Shown: positions 1 through 11,835, counted from the stretch's first letter. The stretch: 64,000 nucleotides of DNA from Anniella stebbinsi (GCA_029215795.1 JARDYH010000004.1:202286017-202350016), one strand, 5' to 3'. The notes: generated by a model from the sequence alone, not told the origin. A program made the numbers and translations.

Positions 1-329
1 TGTGGAAAGAAGACCTACCAGACATGGGAGTGGGATACAAGCAACCCCCCTCCATGGACTAAAAGAATGCATGAGGGGCATCATCAGAATACCTCCTAAT
101 GTTAGACAGTTTGATAAAATGTGTTTGAGTTGAAGATTGGACAATTAACAGTATCAATCTTTCTTCCCTGTTCTCTATCCTTGCTTCCTGTACCCTATCC
201 AACCTGTGCTGTCTCCTAGGGTACAACGGAAGGGGGGGGGGGGACAGGAGTTTTGTAAGAATAACAAATTAATAGATGACATTCTGAACTTGTTAGTGAC
301 TCTGCCATTTCTGTCTTTAACTAATGTTG
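1..329. other. Unassigned sequence with a G12 run
   Basis: No gene or recognisable element is seen. A run of 12 G occurs at 232-243, near the left edge of the LINE 3' end that follows. Confidence 0.5.
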
Positions 330-720
330 AATGAAATGTTCCTGTCCATTTTCATTGTTCATTTGCTACAAAATGAATGTGCACCCATAGAATATAAGGA
401 AGCTAAATTATGGAATTCACTACCACAAGATGAAGTGATGGCCACCAATTTGGATGGCTTTAAAAGGGGGTTGAATAAATTCCTGGAGGAGAAGGCTATC
501 CATGGCTACTAGCCCTGATAGTTATTTGCTACCTCCAGTATCTGAGGCAGGAAGCCTGTGTGCACCACTTGCTGGGGAACATGGGTGGGAGGGTGCTGCT
601 GCACTGTGTCCTGCTTTGTTGGTCCTGGGTCAACAGCTGGTTAGTCACTGTGTGAACAGAGTGCTGGACTAGATGGACCCTCAGTCTGATCCAGCATGGC
701 ACTTATGTTCTTATGCTTTT
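330..720 (+). mobile_element. CR1-type LINE 3' end (C-terminal ORF2 remnant plus 3' UTR)
   Basis: A 62-codon frame at 324-512 ends with WNSLPQDEVMATNLDGFKR and a short charged tail. This resembles the last residues of CR1/L3-type LINE ORF2 proteins. It is followed by about 200 bp of 3' UTR ending in TTATGTTCTTATG. Everything upstream in ORF2 is missing, as expected for a 5'-truncated copy. The same family recurs at 2595-2682, 57005-57150 and, on the minus strand, 57188-57315. The LINE class is well supported; the exact family is inferred. Confidence 0.7.
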
Positions 721-1173
721 AATATTGTATGGGACCATGGAGATTTGCAGGGCAGTAGCTAATTCATGCTGCAAGCCACTATGCACACACAGATTTCACT
801 ATTTCATTAAATGGTGTTTAAAAATAAATAAATAAATACCCTGACTTTTAGCCCTAAGACAGGCTTTTAAGGTGGATGCAGTTATGACAAATATAAAAGG
901 CAGTGGAGGCTAGCGGCTCAGATGTCAGTGGATGGTGAATCCAATTGGTTCAGCACCTCAGATAGCTGCTTTAGAGTTCGGACTAGTTCTGAGTGAAAGC
1001 CAAAGTGAATTAATCACCCCACTGATAAAAAGGTTTTGCATGGAGTGCTATCATATAGATTCTGTTCCTAGTTCCTTCCACACCACTTGTTGAAGCACAA
1101 CCAAGAGCTTAAAAGTGGATACTCTTCTCAGTCCATGCCATTTTGATTGTGTTTGTAGACAAAAGCAGGGCTA
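721..1173. other. No gene seen; A/T-rich spacer
   Basis: A short AAATA run lies at 825-837. No coding region or clear repeat boundary is visible. Confidence 0.4.
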
Positions 1174-2160
1174 TAGATCATAGGGCTGTGCATCACTTCA
1201 GTTCTGGATCTGAATCCGGAACTGAAGTGCAGCAATTCAGACAGCTTCGGTCCAAATCTGGATTAGCCCCAGATTGGCCCAAAGCAGTCTTTAGCGGGTT
1301 GGATTGATCTGAAGCAAATGGCTCTTTGCAGCTGCTGTGGTGCGCAACATTAGGAGCCAATCTACGCTTCCGTTTGAAACGTTCCAAAATCTAATTAATT
1401 ACGATGTAAATTGCTACGTTTTAAAACTTAACAGGCCACATGAGTAGTTTTTACTGTTGGTGACTATAGTTTCTTCTGTTTTAAGGTTGTTTTGTAAGGG
1501 CACACTGACTGTTTGCTTTGTTTCTTTCTGTATCGTAGCTTCTTCTCCCCGTTCTTGACACGCCCACCTCCTCCTTTTTCAACCTTCCTGTGACTTACTT
1601 TCAGTTTTGATTGAACTATGTAAGAGCATGTGTGAATTTTCAGATTGTTCTGGATACCAGAGGTTTGATTTGAGGTGCTGTGAAACGGTAAGTAAGGACA
1701 CATTACCATTTTTAAAATGATTTATTAAAAGAAAAAAATGTTATAAATCATAAAAAATTGGTGCTAAAAAAAACTAATATAAAACGACATAGAATGTGCG
1801 TCATGTGCCCCAAAGCGTCCTTGAAACCAAACCTAAACGTTTCAAAGCGTATGGGTAGATTGATTCTAGATCTACAAAACTACAAAGTCCCCATCTCCCA
1901 AGACAATGGCAGCTTGCTTATAAGATGGGTGGTTGCCGGCACAAGTGGGCGGGTCCAGTAAGTCCCAGGCACTTGCACTACTTGGCGGCCTTTCGATGGA
2001 CTCCCAGTCGAGCACCCACGAAGGTCAGCCTTGCACCCAGGAAAATGGACATCCAGATTATTTGGATGTTCGAGGCTCGATTCGGATCTGGATTTGAAGC
2101 AGATCAGGTCATGTACAAATCGGGCCGAGGCAGGTCAGGGCCAATTTGGAAGTTCTAAAT
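1174..2160. mobile_element. Possible GTGCA-ended DNA element
   Basis: The left edge (GGGCTGTGCATCAC) is followed by redundant GATCTGAATCCGG-like words. These resemble the termini of the hAT-like elements annotated further right. Similar GGATCTGGATTTG words return at 2080-2160, suggesting the opposite end. No target duplication could be fixed and internal sequence is A/T-rich. The boundaries are tentative and no transposase reading frame is present. Confidence 0.35.
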
Positions 2161-2504
2161 CGCCCTCCAAACAGGGTTGGGGGGGGGGTCAATGCAGAGA
2201 CCTAGTAGATAGGATCATCTAAAGTAGAGGTACCTTAAAGCTCTTATTGCCAGTAACTAAGCCTTAGGAGAGGCTTTTCAACTTTTTAGAATGGGGAAAA
2301 ATATGACACAAAAACTGGGAAACCACCAAATGAACAATGGTCGGGGAAAGTGGGTGAGGCCATCTATGGAATCCCAGATTGGGAGGGCTGGATTGAGATC
2401 CTGGCCTGAGGTTCTGCATCCCTGACCTAGAGAGACTGACATGCTGTATGCTGAATTTTGATGCCATCTGATTAGACTAGGATAGCTATGTACCCTATTG
2501 TACA

Positions 2505-2590
2505 TAGAACCGTTCTCTGTTTGAAGGGCTTTCAGGGAACAATCCTATTGGAAAAGTTGTCCAGCCCAAGTCCAGTTAAAGAACCAAGTT
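2505..2590 (+). repeat. Fragment of the GTCCTCTGTTTGAA repeat family
   Basis: Words such as CTCTGTTTGAAGGGCT and GTCCAGCCCAAGTCCAG match the better preserved copies at 40785-41215 and 63395-63660. It abuts a LINE fragment on its right. Confidence 0.45.
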
Positions 2591-2594
2591 GTGG

Positions 2595-2682
2595 TGATGG
2601 CCACGAATTTGGATGGCTTTAAAAGGCAGTCGGATAAATTCCTAGAGAAGGCTATCAATGGCTACTAGTCCTGATGGCTAAG
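2595..2682 (+). mobile_element. LINE 3'-end fragment, same family as 330-720
   Basis: About 88 bp align almost base for base with 433-530, encoding the same VMATNLDGFKR-type C-terminal motif. The 3' UTR is missing beyond the stop region. Confidence 0.65.
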
Positions 2683-2932
2683 GCCATTTCTACACCTGCC
2701 TTTTTCCTGGGGTTCTCCCTGGGTACTCCCTGGGTGTCCAAATGACACAGAGGGACTCCTGGGGGCAGAGGGGATGGGCACGGCTTTTCCCAGGGATAAA
2801 TAAACCCTGGGAAAACCTGAATCCCAAGTGACCAAAGCAGCAGGCCCCAGGTGCTCTCCCTTCAGCCCCAGGATGGTGAGCCACTTCCAGATGATGGCCA
2901 CCAAAGCCGAGTAAGTCTTCCCTCCAGCCCAA

Positions 2933-2952
2933 GGCATGCTGGGAGTTGTAGT
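2933..2952 (-). promoter_or_regulatory. ZNF143 (Staf)-type binding motif
   Basis: The plus strand reads GCATGCTGGGAGTTGTAGT. Its complement fits the known ZNF143 consensus ACTACAANTCCCAGCATGC. It lies at the right edge of a roughly 260-bp repeat-like stretch (2680-2960) sharing 'ATGGCCACCAAAG' and 'CTGGGAGTTGTAG' words with 7240-7325. Binding is inferred from the motif only; no promoter is evident nearby. Confidence 0.5.
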
Positions 2953-3119
2953 AATAAGCCTAGGTCCCTGAATAACATGTTAATCTTTGAACACTATCTG
3001 AGGAGACAGCTGGAGAGCAGGCCTTCTTAGTTGTGGCACCCTGCTTATGGATTTCTTTTTCCCAGGCAGAATTGCCTACTGACTGCATTAATGGCTTTCT
3101 AGTGCCAGGTAGTTCCCCT

Positions 3120-3289
3120 CCCCCCAAGGCCTTTTAACTTAACTTAAATGTTGTCTTTGTATGCTGTCTGGTTTACGTTTTTATGTTTTAAAATTTTGTA
3201 TATCAATTTTTAATGTTTTTGTTTTAATCTTTTGTAAACTGCCCAGAGAGCTTCAGCTATGGGTCAGTATAGAAATGTAATCAGAAGCA
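3120..3289 (+). mobile_element. LINE or SINE 3' tail ('CTGCCCAGAGAGCTTCAGCTATGG' type)
   Basis: The T-rich stretch ends with TGTAAACTGCCCAGAGAGC and GCTATGGGTCAGTATA. This tail recurs across the window at 6811-6960, 27830-28165, 46755-46835 and 61795-61860. No coding part is present here. Confidence 0.55.
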
Positions 3290-5390
3290 AGGTTTATTCT
3301 ATCATGAGCTTTTTGAGGAAATCTTAAGAGTTTGTTGAGGATGAAGTGATTTTTGGAGGTGATTTCAATGGAGTAGTAAATGCTGCTCAAGATAGAAAAA
3401 ATAAGTCAAAGGAATCTACCAGTACCCTTCCATCTATTTTTTTTTCCAAAGGATTACATTCCTTACATTTGATAGAAATATGGTGCTTTAAAACCCCCAC
3501 TATTTTCAATTTTTCCTCTTATTCAATTCCAAATCAAAGTTATTCTAGAATTGACATGTTTTTTTGTTTCTCCAGCACTGGTAACAAAACATTAAAAACT
3601 GATATTGGCTTTCAGTCTGTCTCTGACCATGTTCCAGTTTATCTAACTATTGGTGATGATACCAGTATCATTAAAACATTAAAGAAATGGCAAGCCATAT
3701 TATTAGATTTCATTGGGGAAGGAAAGAGACCAAGAGTTTCAGTAAAGACCTTAGAAAACCCTTATGAGAAAGGAGGATTGAAAGTCCCTTATGTGATAGC
3801 ATACTACTATGCAACCCGTTTAAAGGTGCTTGCACAATGGATTAATGTATGTCCAACCATACCATGGTATGTGATTGAGCAACAATATGTCAAGGTTCTT
3901 CTTGCAATATTGCCATGGTATAGTAAAAAGAAAATCAATGACTTACAGGTAATAATCAACTATAACCCATGTATTACTGCTGCAATGTTAGTCTGGGATA
4001 GCTTTAAAAATATTTTTCCCCAAACGTTTCTTTACTTGCATCATTCATTTACAATGATCATTTCACATTAATTGGTGGAGTTTCCAACTGGATTAGACAC
4101 AAAGTCTATAGATTCATTCAAGTGGTGAAAAATTATACATGCATTTCCTTAAATGTTCTTACACACAAAATAGGACAGGTCCCTCTTTGGCTCCAATATA
4201 ACCAATTAAGATCCTACATAAATTCTAACATTCGTAATACCATGCTAAATTCAGATCTAACTCCTTTTGAACAACTAATTTATGAAAGGAAAAAATGGAA
4301 AGGCTTGTTATTACAGATTTATTTGTTAATTATAGAGAGAAATGGAAACAAGGGTAACAGCTTCAAAACTAGATGGGAAAGAGCAATAGGCCATCCAATT
4401 ACATCACAAATCTGGAAGAAAATATTCTTACAAGGCCCAGCAACCTCCCCTTGTGTTAACATGAAAGAGAACCATTACAAAATGTTATACCAATACTATC
4501 TGATCCCTAACCGACTGAGTCATATTTACAAGAACTGTGAAGATCAGTGTTGGCGATGTGGAACTGATCAAGATAATTTTATGCATATTTGGTGGAATGC
4601 CCTCCGATTAATCATTTCTGGGGGGAAATTGTAAGTGCAATATCTATAATTACACATATTTCTATACCCTGTGTCCCTCTAAAAGTCTTGCTTGGTTACG
4701 TGGAGGATCAGATAGACCCCATATATAGAGAAATGGTTCAGAATCTCTTGATTGCTGGCAGGATTTTGGTTGCCAGAAACTGGAGGAGTAATGTTATCCC
4801 CACACTAAAAGAATGGGTGTGCAAAGGCTGGAAAATAGCAGAAATGACCAAGTTAACCGAATATGTTCGCTTGAGAGACAGATGTCTAAAAACTGCTTGT
4901 TTTTTCAATGCCTGGCACCCTTTCATTGTCTATATGAAAGATACATATAATTTAGATATCGATAAGTTTAAGTGTTTCTCTCTGTTATAGCTCGACCAAT
5001 CAGCACCACTTTATATCTTTGTTAATTTTAAAATCTATTGATGTTAAATGCTATTCTGGTTTTTTAATTATTACTAATTTTGAAAGATAAGCAACCCTCA
5101 TCCTGGTTCTTTTTTGGGGGGAGGGGGTTCAGTTAAAGATCTGCTGTCGGATGTGAACAAAAGATGTATAGACTATGATTTGATTACAATGAACTACTAC
5201 AGTTAAACTCTAGTAATATTTTAGTAGATGACAACTTCCAGGTGATTTCTTTTCTTTTGTTTAGATTCTGTATACAAAACTATATGAATGTAAAACTGTA
5301 TATGTATACTATATGAATGTAAAACTATATGAATGTAAAACTGTATATATTAATAAAATTACTATTATAAAAAGAAAAGAAATGTAATTA
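3290..5390 (+). pseudogene. L1-like LINE ORF2 remnant with the reverse transcriptase deleted
   Basis: The first part (frame 3346-4071) encodes the C-terminal half of an AP-like endonuclease: GGDFNGVVNAAQDRK, then SRIDMFF and SDHVPVYLTI with the catalytic-type S-D-H. Instead of a reverse transcriptase, the same frame passes at about 3665-3700 into the region that lies after RT in L1 ORF2p (KRPRVSVKTLENPYEKGGLKV). Two further frames, 4122-4634 and 4589-4990, carry the C-terminal end, including HIWW and RNWRSNVIPTLKEW. A frameshift at about 4600 separates them. The 3' UTR has three copies of CTATATGAATGTAAAACT at 5280-5345 and AATAAA near 5350. It is non-functional. L1-type assignment is by domain order and motif resemblance to the L1 at 31370-36996. 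Confidence 0.75.
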
Positions 5391-5410
5391 ATAATAATAG
5401 TAACCAAGAT

Positions 5411-5440
5411 GGTGATGATGATGATGATGATGATGATGAG
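5411..5440. repeat. (GAT)n microsatellite
   Basis: About nine GAT units follow directly after the A/T-rich tail of the L1-like remnant. Confidence 0.9.
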
Positions 5441-5444
5441 ATTT

Positions 5445-6195
5445 TTTATGCTGCGTCTGTTTTCCTGTTATAACTAAACCACAACATTCCAAGACAGATG
5501 CAGGAATTACTGAATAAAGTTTATGATTTTTATATAAAAGCCTGGCTATACTATTGAAACAGAAGAATGAATGGAGGAATGACTGATAGCTGAGGCTTGA
5601 ATGGAATGGTGGGTGGGGTTAGTGGCAGTTGGAGAAAGTCAGGTAGAAGGAAAACAAAGACAGTTAGTGATAGACCAGGAAAGTGGGAGCTGAGTTAGGA
5701 TTGAGAAATAGTGACCTGTTTTGCTAACCCATGCTTTATTTAAAATCAGCCATTCTACATGCCAGTACTATTGTAATAATTTTTTTAAAAAAATTGTGTG
5801 GGACGATTTATGGTTCCAGTTTGATGTTCAACCAAAATATTACAGTAAAAACTGGATTAATTCTAGATTAAACCTAATAACAATGATGATAGCTTGTATA
5901 ATGACATAATGTTTATATGTTTAAATATATTGTTCCAGACACAGCTTGATGTTCCGCCTACAATGGGGATTAAAGACTAAAATCCAGATTGAAATATGGA
6001 CAAGAAACCTTGATATAACTTTGCTACATGTTAAGTTTGCTGGCATATTGGACATTGTTAAATCTATACTATATGTTAAGTTTTAACATTGAATATTTTC
6101 TAAAATCTGTTGCATAATTATTATTGATATAAATGGCATATTGCACAGTCACTGAAGAAGACTTTTGAAACGGCTCAATACAAACCGGTATAACC
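5445..6195. other. A/T-rich spacer, no gene recognised
   Basis: No intact reading frame is seen. A motif CTGAAGAAGAC...GAAACGGCTC at 6150-6176 resembles the 'CTGAAGAAG...GAAACG' sequence of some vertebrate LINE 3' regions, so a degraded LINE is possible. Confidence 0.35.
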
Positions 6196-6330
6196 GTCTG
6201 TTCACCTGTGTGTACATCAGTGTATGTACATTTTTGTGTGTGCCTCCGTGCGTGTCAGGTTCACCCGTGTGTGCATCAGTGTATGGGCATACTCGTGTGT
6301 TCATCTGTGTACTGTTACTGTGTACTTTTG
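6196..6330. repeat. Minisatellite, about 59-bp period
   Basis: Two copies of GTTCACC(T/C)GTGTGT(A/G)CATCAGTGTATG start near 6200 and 6259, followed by a shorter third partial copy. GT-rich, no coding potential. Confidence 0.6.
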
Positions 6331-6810
6331 CCAAGTGTTCAATTGCATTAATAAATAACACAGTATAATATTACACATGATTGTCTAGTAAGCCATACTA
6401 TCAACATATTAATACGTTTTCCATGATTGTAGCATATTGATATATAGTTTACCATAGTAGTTAAACACACCCATACACACATCAGGGATCCACTACTGTG
6501 TGTTTTGTCTTAGTGTGAGGACTGCCTCTTCCTGTTTTGAGTACTATACCTCCCAGCATTCCTTTGGTGACCTGCAGGTGTCTGCATCCTCTGAGAGGTG
6601 CTTTCCTCCTTTCGTTGCTGATGCTGCTCCTCGATAGAGCATTGAGGAATAGCATCGCCGAGGAGGAGAGGTAAGCAGCTGTCAGTAGATGCGCCCAACT
6701 CTGGCCTACTAAGTGCTCCATCAGTAGCCTGTACTGAAGGGTCTGGGCTGGTCCAGGCACTTGCCCCCTTCATAGGACCTATTTCTGGGCATGCACAGAG
6801 TGCCTCCCTC
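6331..6810. other. No gene seen
   Basis: A CTATACCTCCCAGCATTCC word at 6545-6563 is a weak relative of the ZNF143-type motif seen at 2933. No other structure is recognised. Confidence 0.35.
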
Positions 6811-6960
6811 CCTCTTATTTATTTATTTATTTATTTAATTCAATTTATATACTGCCCCATAGCTGAAGCTTTCTGGGTGGTTTACAAAAATTAAAAACAT
6901 TGAACATTAAAAACACCGATATACAAAATTTAAAAACATAAAACATAAAAACAAGTTAAA
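6811..6960 (-). mobile_element. LINE/SINE 3' tail, minus strand, with (TTTA)n
   Basis: (TTTA)n at 6811-6838 leads into ATACTGCCCCATAGCTGAAGC and CTGGGTGGTTTACAAAA. This is the reverse complement of the tail seen at 3120-3289 and 27830-28165. Confidence 0.6.
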
Positions 6961-7555
6961 ATTAAGGGCAAAGGCCATGTGCTCACTTCCTCTGAGAAAA
7001 CTGATATCAGGACAGGGTGCTTTTGAGCATGTTCAGAGTTCAGCTTCTCAAAGTCATGTTGTTATATCTAGTTATGATTTTGAAACCACACATGGTGGGC
7101 AGGAGGAGGCACTGCAAATGGATGCGACCCATTTATGTGGGTTATTTTTTTTATGTGGAATTGGTTTGACTGCTTGAGACCAACCTTAGGAGTCTAGATT
7201 GTGAAAGGCACACAGCAGCCACCTGCCTACACACTCACAATGGCCACCAAAGGTTGGTGAGTTTGGCCTCCCGCTCAAGTCATGCTGGAAGTTCCACCCA
7301 TAGTAGGCTGGGAGTTGTAGGCATAAGTCAAGGTTTTCTATTAAATTCGTTAAAAATACTTAAAACCCAAAATTTCATGTTTTAAGATTTTTCTGGTCCA
7401 TTGTACTGCCAGACCTATCTGCATGCCAAATTTCAAGTTTCTAACTCATCTGGAAGTGGGTAAATATTTCCGGACATACATCCCACGCACATACTATCAG
7501 CTTTATAGGTAGTGATAATGCAAGTATGGGTCCACTCTTGTCCTCTTTTTTTAGT

Positions 7556-7824
7556 GGCAAGATCTACACTATTGCTTTATAATGGTATTGAAATGCACTG
7601 ACAACTGTTGGGGTCCATGACACATTCCATATACTATTTTCAAACCGCTTTTGTAGTGTTATATCCTGCTTATAGTTCAGATTTTTAATAATGTGTATTT
7701 AAAATGTTTTAAAATGTTTTAAATATTTTAAAATTGTACTATGTTTAATTATATTTTTAATTTTTGTATATTGCTATTTTGTAAGCTGCCTTAAGTCCCA
7801 TTATTGGGAAAAATGTGGGATATA

Positions 7825-7864
<40 letters not shown>

Positions 7865-7880
7865 GGTGTAGATCTGGCCA
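7556..7880. mobile_element. MITE with GGCNAGATCTACAC terminal inverted repeats, interrupted
   Basis: The left end GGCAAGATCTACAC and right end GTGTAGATCTGGCC are inverted repeats. The interior matches the uninterrupted 130-bp relative at 29213-29344, including ACACATTCCATATAC and GTGTTATATCCTGCTT. The match stops at 7671 and resumes at 7865, so 7672-7864 is a later insertion. A longer relative occurs at 62080-62301. No transposase is encoded. Confidence 0.75.
7672..7864 (+). mobile_element. LINE/SINE 3' tail with (AAT)n, nested in the MITE
   Basis: A T-rich stretch ends in GTAAGCTGCCTTAAGTCCC and a (AAT)n tail at 7826-7863. It sits exactly where the MITE alignment to 29213-29344 is broken, so it arrived after the MITE. 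Confidence 0.7.
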
Positions 7881-9371
7881 GCGATGCATTTCCTCTTTGC
7901 TGGTGATGTGGAAGTGGCCACCCTAGATCAGACTATAGTCTGATGTGCACAATTAACTCTGTGTAGTGCATTGTCAGTTAATTCCGGTGGCATTTGCCTC
8001 CCCCTAGTGAGTAATCCAGGTGCAGTGGATCAAGGCATGTGGGTCAAGCAATTCTCTCTACACCACTGTAAACGTCCAATAAATAAAGTCTTACGGTGGT
8101 GGGAAGAAAATGACAAGCCCTCTCTCCTACCAAAAGGAATTGGTTCACATAACTTCACATCATTCAGAAGCAGGGAAATTCAATCTATAGTATGATGTAA
8201 GTGAAAAAGCAAAAACAAACAACCTTCTGCCTACAGTTGACTAGCATCTAAATGTTGAAGGGATAATTCCCCTAATCCCATGTGTATTTCCAACCCAGCA
8301 GGAGCTGCAGCTCACACTATAATGCAAGAATGATGCTTACAATTTGTGCAGGTGAATGTGTTATTCCTGTCTCTGGCTTAATGTCCCTCCAGTTTCCACC
8401 CAGAAGAAACTGGAAAAGACACAGGATGTCTGCCTCCACTTTGGTCACTTGTCCACACTGAATTCCCAGTTTCTGCTCTTTTACCTTGTTCCAAAGAGAC
8501 ACTCAACAGTTTAAGTGATGTCCTTCACCTTATGTAAAGTATAGTAACAGGAAAATAGATTTTTCTATTTGGTAGTGTTAACAAATCAACCTGATGTGGA
8601 ATTATATAAATAATAAAACAAATAAAATTTATTATATACAAGAAGTTTTATAGAGATTATTATTTAATCATTACTTATTACTTAGTCCTAACCTATCTTC
8701 CCACCTACCTAACCCTTCTAAACCCATCACCCCAAGCCACTCTCACTAGTTGTACATCAGTTATATGATGCAGCCGCAGATTCACAGCAACTGCGAGGCT
8801 TTTCAGAGAAGCTGCACAGTAAAAAAAAGTCAGGGACTTACCCTGACTTTTTCAGGGGCAACAAGGTCACCCTGGCTCTTTTACCATCTAACCTCGCTCC
8901 GTGGCTGATCCAGGGGGTGGTCCTGGCAGAAGGTGACTGGCAATTGGTCACTGGCAGCCAGGAAGAGGGCAGGGGGAAGCTCCAGTACCGTCATTACTGA
9001 TCATGGAGTACGTCTATTAAGGCATCAGCCTAAGCTTACAAATTCCCTGGCTTTGTGGAGATTGAGCCAACATGAGAGAGCCTTAAACTGCCAGGGGTTT
9101 TCTTTTTATTTTATCATTGAATAGTCTTCTATTTTCAAGATGCTTACTTTTATCATGAAGGAGCAGTCAAAACTAGAATCAACCTCCTTCAGAGTTTGAA
9201 GTGGTATAATCCATCCTACCATCTCATTCACCCTACATGTGTAGACAAAATGGTAACAGGGCTGCCTTCCCCAATACTGTTGAGGATTGGGCCCATTGTA
9301 TTGACTTAGCCTTGAATCAATGGGCTATATATACAACTTCTCTCTACCATTGCTCACTGTCTCCCCCCTAC
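7881..9371. other. No gene seen
   Basis: Short frames here have no recognisable motif. The stretch 8560-8690 is A/T-rich. A small inverted arrangement of GTCAGGG...CCCTGAC occurs near 8830-8855. Confidence 0.4.
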
Positions 9372-9395
9372 ACACACACTCTCTCTCTCTCTCTT
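9372..9395. repeat. (CT)n dinucleotide run
   Basis: CACACACA passes into CTCTCTCT just before the left end of a hAT-like element. Confidence 0.85.
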
Positions 9396-9410
9396 GTGGC
9401 CCAAGTAGGG

Positions 9411-9990
9411 GTGTGCATCAGATCAGGTCCGATCCACAATCCGGAGCCGATCCGACCGAAATCGGATAAAATTATCCGATTCCGATCCCGGCTTCTGGAT
9501 TGTCCAATCTCATCCAAACTGGTCCGAAAGGACCCGATCCGGTTCGGATAAGATCGGGGGATCAGACCTCCTCCTCCCCCTCATGCTCCTTCCAGCCAGG
9601 GCCGTCCGCTGCTGTCTGCTGGCACCTACGGGTGCCAGCAGACGGCAGCGGACAGCCCTGGCAAGTAAGGAGTGTGAGGGGGAGGAGGGGGCTTACCTGC
9701 CGGGGCCGTCCACAACGGACGGCCCCGGGAGGTAAGGAGCATGAGGGGGGAGGAGGGAGGGGGCTCCACTTACCTGCCAGGGCATCCACTTCCTTCACCT
9801 GCCGTAGATCTATTGAGAACTAGGCTTCACGGCCTAGTTCTCAGTAGAGCGCCAGGTGATGATGTCATCACCTGGCGCTCTACTGAGGACTAAGCCGTGA
9901 ATCCTAGTTTTCTATAGATACATGGCAGGTGAAGGAAGCGGATGCCCTGGCAGGTAAGGAGCGCGAGGGGCGAGGGGGCTTACCACGGAT
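9411..9990. mobile_element. Palindrome-rich hAT-like element, truncated copy
   Basis: The left terminus TAGGGGTGTGCAT is shared with complete copies at 15281, 38108, 48327 and 60216. Next come redundant GGATCCGATCCG-like words and one palindromic module centred at about 9862 (GGTGATGATGTCATCACC core). The module has arms AGAACTAGGCTTCACGGCCT and their complement. GGTAAGG and CTTACCTGCC words flank it. The right terminus is absent, so the copy is 3'-truncated or diverged. No protein is encoded. Confidence 0.65.
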
Positions 9991-10612
9991 GCACCCACGG
10001 AGCATTCAGTCTTCCAGAGTGGGGATTGGCCACTTCTAAACCCATGATTAATATCAGAGCACAGGCATGCCCAATTGGAGCTTCTAAAGTCTCCAAAATT
10101 ATCCTACTGTTTTTTAGGCATCAGTGCTGTGTGTGTATGTGAGTGTCTCAATCTCCATTTTTGGAAGACGCTGAGTGGGGTGATGGGTAGCTTTGATATG
10201 TGGCTAACCAATTAGGAATTGCCACAGTGCTGTCCTTGACCGTTCCCCCCCCCCCCATCACAGTGTTCAGAGGAGTGGGAAACACTAATTGCTGGTTCTG
10301 GCAGGGGGGAGGGAACACATTTCTGCTAGGACTCATAGAAGTCAATCATCCACAGTATGAAAGTGCTGCTGGGCTTGCAGCTGGCATCTTCAGTAAGCTT
10401 CAGTAAGGGATAATGCTATTATCATAATGGTTTCAGGGGGAAATTATTATAATGGTTTAAGGGGGAATTTTTTTAAAAAAATCCTAAAAGAAATCAAGGC
10501 ATGAATCGGTCTGATACAAACTTGGCATGCCTAAAGCCCTACTTAAGAGCTCTCATCATGCCAACTTTCATCTTTAAAAATGAATTTGTTTTTTAAAATA
10601 ATTTTAAAACTA
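9991..10612. other. No gene seen
   Basis: Contains a C11 run at about 10246-10256. No element boundary could be identified. Confidence 0.35.
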
Positions 10613-11110
10613 GGACTGTGCACGGATTTCCAATTCACTTCTGATGCCGGTTTGGACCTACTGAATCACCCAATTCACTTCAGATAGATTTGAGTCCAAT
10701 CCGCTTCAATTCGGACCCGGATCTGAATCGAGATTTGGATGTCCAAATCATTTGAATTTGTCATTTTCCTATAGACTTGCATTGGGGGGGGGAAAACGCT
10801 TATATCTTTTTTTTATTTTACAAGGTAAAAACATGAACACTGGACACCTTACAAACGCCCTGGAGTTGCTCCTGTGTACCAAATTCCAGATAGATCGCTG
10901 CAGTCGTTTTCTTGTAATCCACTGCTGAAAATGTGATTTTTCAAGGAAACAAAGTGCTATAACGTCCTCATTTTTATGAGAGAAACAGGTAAGTTGGACA
11001 CTTTAGAGATGCCCTGGAGGGGCTCATATGTACCCAATTTCAGACTGATCTGTGCACTGATTGTCCTGTAAGGCAGCGCGAAAAAATATGTTTTGGGCAA
11101 ACCAAACCAC
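10613..11110. mobile_element. GTGCAC-ended DNA element, diverged
   Basis: It begins AGGACTGTGCACGGATTTCC. It continues with GGACCCGGATCTGAATC-type words and the cassette TATAGACTTGCATTGGGG, also present in the hAT-like copies. The right end is unclear. Confidence 0.4.
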
Positions 11111-11331
11111 TCAGAGCAGCCACTCAAAGCAAAGAGCAATTTGAAAGTGTGTATTCCACTCTCACTAACCCTTTCAAGTGCAAATCTCCCCTACTTAAGT
11201 TTTCCTTTGTGTGTTCTGAAGCTGACCTCAGGCTCTTGGCATTCAGAGAAAGAGGGAAACTAAGTAGGCTGCCTGCAACACACACATTACATGGCTGGGA
11301 GCAAACCAACAATGCGAGAAGAAGAGCCAAC

Positions 11332-11363
<32 letters not shown>
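11332..11363. repeat. (GAT)10 microsatellite
   Basis: About ten uninterrupted GAT units; the poly-Asp and poly-His frames across it are artefacts of the repeat. Confidence 0.95.
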
Positions 11364-11364
<1 letters not shown>

Positions 11365-11790
11365 ATGAAAGAGCCTGTTGATTCTTCTTATAAAGTAGTG
11401 GGAGTGGCATGTTCATGGTGGGAGTAGCATGTTCAACGTGCAGCTGACGAGACATGCATGACTTGTGCCTAGATTTTCAAATCCAGGGAGGGGAAAACAG
11501 CCCTGTGAGGCGGCACAGTGGTTCAAAACATGGCCAGTGAGAGATGATTCTGCACCCCTTTAATAGAGCAGGCAAGGAGGAGGATTGTTTCACAGTCCAT
11601 CACAGTGCACGTACTCCAGGGTTAGTGCAGCCCATAAAAACAGCAACAACGAGATGAATATAATAGAAGCTACCTGACTGTAATAGGAAAGAGGGATTGC
11701 GCAAAGCATCCCCTTGATCAAAGAGGCTAGGAAGAGTATCCCCTTGGATGACTTCCTTCAGAGTTGAGTGACTGAACTGTAAGCACAGCC

Positions 11791-11835
<45 letters not shown>
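11791..11835. repeat. (AAT)15 microsatellite
   Basis: Fifteen perfect AAT units. Confidence 0.95.
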
